Assembly: GCA_026999335.1 (NCBI GenBank)
Contig: JALTPW010000714.1
Coordinates: 1-8,944, forward strand
DNA length: 8,944 bases
Origin: Chromatiales bacterium
Lineage (GTDB): Bacteria > Pseudomonadota > Gammaproteobacteria > SZUA-152
Direction: 5' to 3'
Position 1 is the first letter of the stretch; each line of letters starts with the position of its first letter. Shown here piece after piece: positions 6,289 to 8,944 of this stretch. The notes under the pieces are model-generated. The model had not been told where the DNA came from, did not search any database, and saw only the letters and a list, made by a program, of their open reading frames with translations. A program made the position numbers and the translations under genes.

Positions 6289-6318
6289 GCGGTTATCCTT
6301 AGTTCGGTAGCCGCTTTT
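6289..6318 (+). terminator. Terminator of the tRNA transcript
   Basis: GCGGTTA at 6289-6295 pairs with TAGCCGC at 6308-6314 (one G-U pair), with two further inner C-G pairs, and is followed by TTTT at 6315-6318. It lies 19 bp after the tRNA-Arg CCA end. Confidence 0.65.
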
Positions 6319-6507
6319 CTCCACGCGGTTTCCAGCCGTTGTTATGCATCTTTCCGAACTTGGTATCCGCGATAGATGAATACGACTTCGTAGGCAAAGT
6401 TGTATTTCCCTCCAGACCTCGATTCATAACGCTCTGAATGATTGTGTGGCCTTTCTCTTTCGGATCGTTTTTTGTTGATCGCAGAAAATAGTCACGTCAT
6501 TAAGTAC
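6319..6507. other. Gene-free stretch at the start of the accessory region
   Basis: No gene with a start and ribosome site is visible. On the minus strand a 49-codon frame without a start codon (6491 to a TAA at 6344-6342) ends in GGKYNFAYEVVFIYRGYQVRK-DA. This looks protein-like and may be the 3' end of a lost gene; I do not recognise it. No HigB-type toxin partner is visible for the antitoxin-like gene that follows. Confidence 0.4.
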
Positions 6508-6790
6508 ATGCAGCCGATCCCGCCAGTTTTTTTAATAGCGTCTGGGATACTTTGGAAGATGACCCGGTTCGGGTTGAGACTTTGAGGCTGAGGTCGGTAC
6601 TGCTGATAGCCATAATGAAGAACTGGATTTCAGGGGCTTGAAGGAGAAAGAGGCAGCGGCACTGCTGCATATCACTCAGCCGCGTGCCAGCGCCCTGAAA
6701 CAAGGAAAGGTCAATGTGTTTCGTCTCGATACGCTGGTGGATATCACCCATCGTTTGGGTCTGCGTGTGTCGATGGAGGTAACAGCCTGA
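6508..6790 (+). pseudogene. XRE-type HTH regulator, HigA/antitoxin-like, with two frameshifts
   Basis: Three reading frames join into one small DNA-binding protein of the XRE 'antidote' type, the partner of RelE/HigB toxins in this family. The pieces are MQPIPPVF from ATG 6508, then NSVWDTLEDDPVRVETLRLR followed by SVLLIAIMKNWISG, then GLKEKEAAALLHITQPRAS to the end at DTLVDITHRLGLRVSMEV-TA. Family landmarks are the SVWDxLEDxPxxxxxLRLRS lead and the helix-turn-helix core KEAAALLHITQPRASALKQGKVNVF. The frame changes once at the T7 run 6527-6533 and once at the G4 run 6633-6636. One extra base in each run restores a single frame of about 94 codons. Family assignment is firm from the third segment; assigning the start to 6508 is less sure. 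No toxin gene is adjacent. Confidence 0.75.
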
Positions 6791-6801
6791 TTGGATTGTG
6801 C

Positions 6802-7023
6802 ATGTTGACAGAAAAATAACAAGAAGCTTATGAACAATTCTATGAGTCCACTCACCACAATGAGTTTTTGAACCGCAAAACAGAGCTGCTTGTCGGGCTG
6901 GCAGCGGCCATGGCGCTCGACTGTGCGCCCTGTGCCCACTACTATTTTCATCCAGCAGCGTTGTTGTTCGCTTATGTGGAACAAGTACACGGCACTCACT
7001 CCGCCCTGCCGGATAAAAAATGA
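6802..7023 (+). pseudogene. AhpD/carboxymuconolactone-decarboxylase-like remnant
   Basis: ATG 6802 starts MLTEK and is then stopped by TAA at 6817-6819. The same frame continues as QEAYEQFYESTHHNEFLNRK followed by TELLVGLAAAMALDCAPCAHYYF. This is the N-terminal half of a small CMD-fold protein, with the redox motif C41-AP-C44 and His46 of the AhpD-like active site. After Phe49 (about base 6948) the family similarity ends; the frame goes on to TGA at 7021 with unrelated residues, so the second half of the fold is missing. Intact relatives are about 80-110 aa and begin with the same MLTEKE pattern. The gene lies 11 bp after the HTH remnant. Both the early stop and the lost half make it a clear pseudogene. 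Confidence 0.7.
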
Positions 7024-7150
7024 GCGCAGGCAGGACTGTCAGAATGATTGAAAATGCCCCTAGACCAAGGTGAATATACAAGGGGACATTAATCGTAAAC
7101 ACTGAAAATTAGTGCTAAGTTATGTGCGCTGCTAATCAAAATGATGAGCA

Positions 7151-8127
7151 GTGCATCGGATATTGCTGTATCACATAAAAATATTCCAATTCCTGGTACC
7201 TTGGCATCAGAATGAAGCACTCAGAATTGGAGAGGTGTTAATACGGGGGATCTGGGTGGAACTGGCAGGGATTAGTCGGCCACAACAAGAGCGGTTGTCG
7301 CATATCGATTTTCGTGCCTGGTTTATTGGCCAGGTAGGGCGATCCGGTCTTGTGGCCCGTTTTGGTATGGGTGATGCTGCCGCCACCCGAGACCTGGCGC
7401 TGTATAGGGAGTTGGCGCCCCAAAATCTGACCTACAACGCCAAGACCAAGATTTATACCCCTGCCGCCGGATTCAAGCCCATCTACCAGCACAAAGCCAG
7501 TCAAGTGTTGGCGGCTCTGTCTCAGGGTTTTGGCGAAGACTTTATCGGCGATAGCCATCCCATGCTTGCCTGCGAAACTCCCGCTCAGCTCAACTCGCCG
7601 GAACTGCCGATTCTGGCAATACTGACCCGAGCCATCTATCAGAACAAACGGGTGCGAATTTACTATGTATCTCCCGAATCCGGCTCCAGCCGCCGAGATA
7701 TCGCCCCGTTTGTTCTGGTCGATAACGGCCTACGCTGGCATGTGCGCGGTTTTGATAGAAAACGAAAAGCGTTTATCGATTTTGTTATTAATAGAATTAG
7801 CAAAGCCAAGCTGCTAGATGAAGAGCCCGAGGAACACGAAACCCGCGAAGCTGACATCCAGTGGAACCGCATTGTTGAGATGGAAGTCGTCCCACACCCA
7901 AAAATTAAACACCCAGAGGCGATAGCGATGGACTACGCCATGGAAGATGGTGTGCGCAAGCAGAATGTCCGTGCGTCTCAGGCGGGCTATGTGCTTAGAA
8001 GATGGAATGTAGACTGTACCGAAGACCACACAGCCTGCAAGGTGCGGAGTACCAGCTGTGGTTGCGCAACAGGGCTGCGTTGTATGGTGTTGAAAATCTA
8101 GTACTGGTGCCAGGCTACAACAAATAA
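7151..8127 (+). CDS. WYL-domain transcriptional regulator of the BrxR/CapW type, frameshifted near the 3' end
   Basis: The family consists of dimeric repressors with an N-terminal winged helix, a WYL ligand-sensing domain and a C-terminal WCX dimerisation part; several control phage-defence operons (BREX, CBASS). Seen here: ERLSHIDFRAWFIGQVGR and LVARFGMGDAAATRDLALYR form the winged helix, ALSQGFGEDF the linker, and RRDIAPFVLVDNGLRWHVRG with FVINRIS the WYL core (WHV in place of WYL). VEMEVVPHPKIKHPEAIAMD and AGYVLRRWNVDC follow. At about 8030-8035 the frame shifts by one base. The original frame ends at TAG 8099-8101, whereas the shifted frame restores the family tail LQGAEYQLWLRNRAALYGVE to NLVLVPGYNK and stops at 8127. 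The family similarity begins around 7260, so the true start is likely GTG 7235 or GTG 7256 (GGGGGA upstream), not GTG 7151. The helicase gene starts 23 bp later, so the regulator probably controls it. Confidence 0.85.
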
Positions 8128-8150
8128 AACAAAAATTTTAGGGGGAGTGT

Positions 8151-8944
8151 GTGAACGCCCAATTACAGAATTACGCACCCGGTGCGCGCCTGGTCATTCG
8201 TGACACGGAGTGGGTACTCCGCCGCGTTGATTTAAGTTCAGATGGTGGCTATCAACTCACCTGTGATGGCATCTCTGAGCTGGTACATGGCCAGACCAAC
8301 ATGTTCCTCACCCAGATTGAGGACGATATCCAGACTCTCGACCCTGCCAAGACTCAGCTGGAACAGGATCTGTCGGACAAATTTGCCCAAGGCCTACTTT
8401 ACATAGAGAGCCAACTGCGCCAAGCCATCCCCAACGATGAATCGATTCATCTGGCCCAGCACGCAGCGATGGATCTGGTGCCGTACCAGATTGACCCCAC
8501 CGTTCAGGCGCTCAAACAACCACGCCAACGTATCCTGATCGCAGATGCGGTTGGTCTCGGTAAAACCCTTGAAGCCGGAATTCTGGTCACCGAGCTTATG
8601 CAACGAGGCAGAGGTAAACGCATGCTTGTGCTCACCCTCAAAAGCATGATGACCCAGTTTCAAAAAGAGTTCTGGAATCGCTTTACCATTCCGCTTACTC
8701 GGTTGGACTCGGCTGGTTTGCAACGGGTGCGTCAGCGCATCCCCGGCAACCACAATCCATTTTACTATTTCGATAAGTCCATCATCTCCATTGATACCCT
8801 TAAGCAGGACAACGAATTTAAAGGTTATCTGGAAAAGGCCTACTGGGACATCATTGTCATCGACGAGGCCCATAATGTTGCTGACCGTGGCACCAGCTCT
8901 CAGCGTGCAGCCCTGGCCCAACTGCTGGCATCCCGATCAGACAC
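8151..8944 (+). CDS. SNF2-type DEAH-box helicase, N-terminal part (partial)
   Basis: The first 264 codons of a large superfamily 2 ATPase run off the right edge. Seen: an N-terminal domain of about 100 residues (YAPGARLVIRDTEWVLRRVD onwards), a Q-motif-like LVPYQIDP, Walker A ILIADAVGLGKT with K138, motif Ia MLVLTLKSMMTQFQKEFW, and the DEAH box IIVIDEAH with D238-E239-A240-H241. This layout fits the RapA/SNF2-like helicases of defence loci; DrmD of DISARM is the closest named relative I can suggest. RapA itself is less likely given the WYL neighbour, and a single-gene defence helicase is also possible. Such proteins translocate on DNA. The GTG start at 8151 is chosen for AGGGGGAG at 8140-8147 just upstream and because homology starts at once. 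It probably forms an operon with the WYL gene. No defect is visible in this part. Confidence 0.88.
   Translation, partial: MNAQLQNYAPGARLVIRDTEWVLRRVDLSSDGGYQLTCDGISELVHGQTNMFLTQIEDDIQTLDPAKTQLEQDLSDKFAQGLLYIESQLRQAIPNDESIHLAQHAAMDLVPYQIDPTVQALKQPRQRILIADAVGLGKTLEAGILVTELMQRGRGKRMLVLTLKSMMTQFQKEFWNRFTIPLTRLDSAGLQRVRQRIPGNHNPFYYFDKSIISIDTLKQDNEFKGYLEKAYWDIIVIDEAHNVADRGTSSQRAALAQLLASRSD

Noticed and set aside
6500..7102. 200-codon minus-strand frame with a hydrophobic start (MFTINVPLYIHLGLGAFSI)
   Set aside because: Most of it is antisense to the HTH and AhpD remnants. The hydrophobic start at 7015-7102 resembles a membrane segment, but no family or ribosome site supports it.
7100..7114. CACT-N7-AGTG inverted repeat upstream of the WYL gene as its operator
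   Set aside because: A 4-bp arm is too short to separate from chance in AT-rich DNA; no second copy is seen.
8394..8921. 175-codon minus-strand frame at the right edge
   Set aside because: Antisense shadow of the helicase, whose Walker A and DEAH motifs lie on the plus strand.
1..8944. CRISPR array or insertion sequence
   Set aside because: No set of regularly spaced repeats, no transposase motif, and no terminal inverted repeats with target duplication were found.

Overview
The window looks like a chromosomal segment of a gammaproteobacterium. The evidence is the order alaS, lysC, csrA, tRNA-Ser(GCU), tRNA-Arg(ACG), which is the conserved order in many gammaproteobacteria, together with clear proteobacterial AlaRS, aspartokinase and CsrA sequences. 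No species can be named from the sequence alone.

Left edge (1 to about 840): an AT-rich stretch with no intact gene. A secreted or lipoprotein gene leaves the window leftwards; only its first 18 codons are visible, and it has a good sigma-54-type -24/-12 element upstream. Two copies of a roughly 45-bp imperfect direct repeat containing CCGACAT lie further upstream. A hairpin with a T6 tail and the 3' end of an unidentified minus-strand reading frame follow, running up to the recX remnant.

Conserved core (about 838 to 6318): recX has lost its 5' end and is not preceded by recA. It is followed by a recX terminator, alaS, lysC with a plausible internal start for a regulatory beta subunit, csrA, tRNA-Ser and tRNA-Arg. 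The tRNA-Arg gene has its own sigma-70 promoter and a terminator. These are housekeeping functions: alanine charging and proofreading, entry into Asp-family amino acid synthesis, global post-transcriptional control, and tRNAs.

Right part (6319 to 8944): accessory DNA directly downstream of tRNA-Arg. It begins with decayed genes: an XRE/HTH antitoxin-like regulator broken by two single-base shifts, and an AhpD/carboxymuconolactone-decarboxylase-like gene with an early stop and a lost C-terminus. A WYL-domain regulator of the BrxR/CapW type follows, with a one-base frameshift near its end. Just 23 bp later begins a large SNF2-type helicase that runs off the window. A WYL repressor leading into an SNF2 helicase, next to a tRNA and among gene debris, is typical of a phage-defence island. 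The rest of the system, if there is one, lies beyond base 8944.
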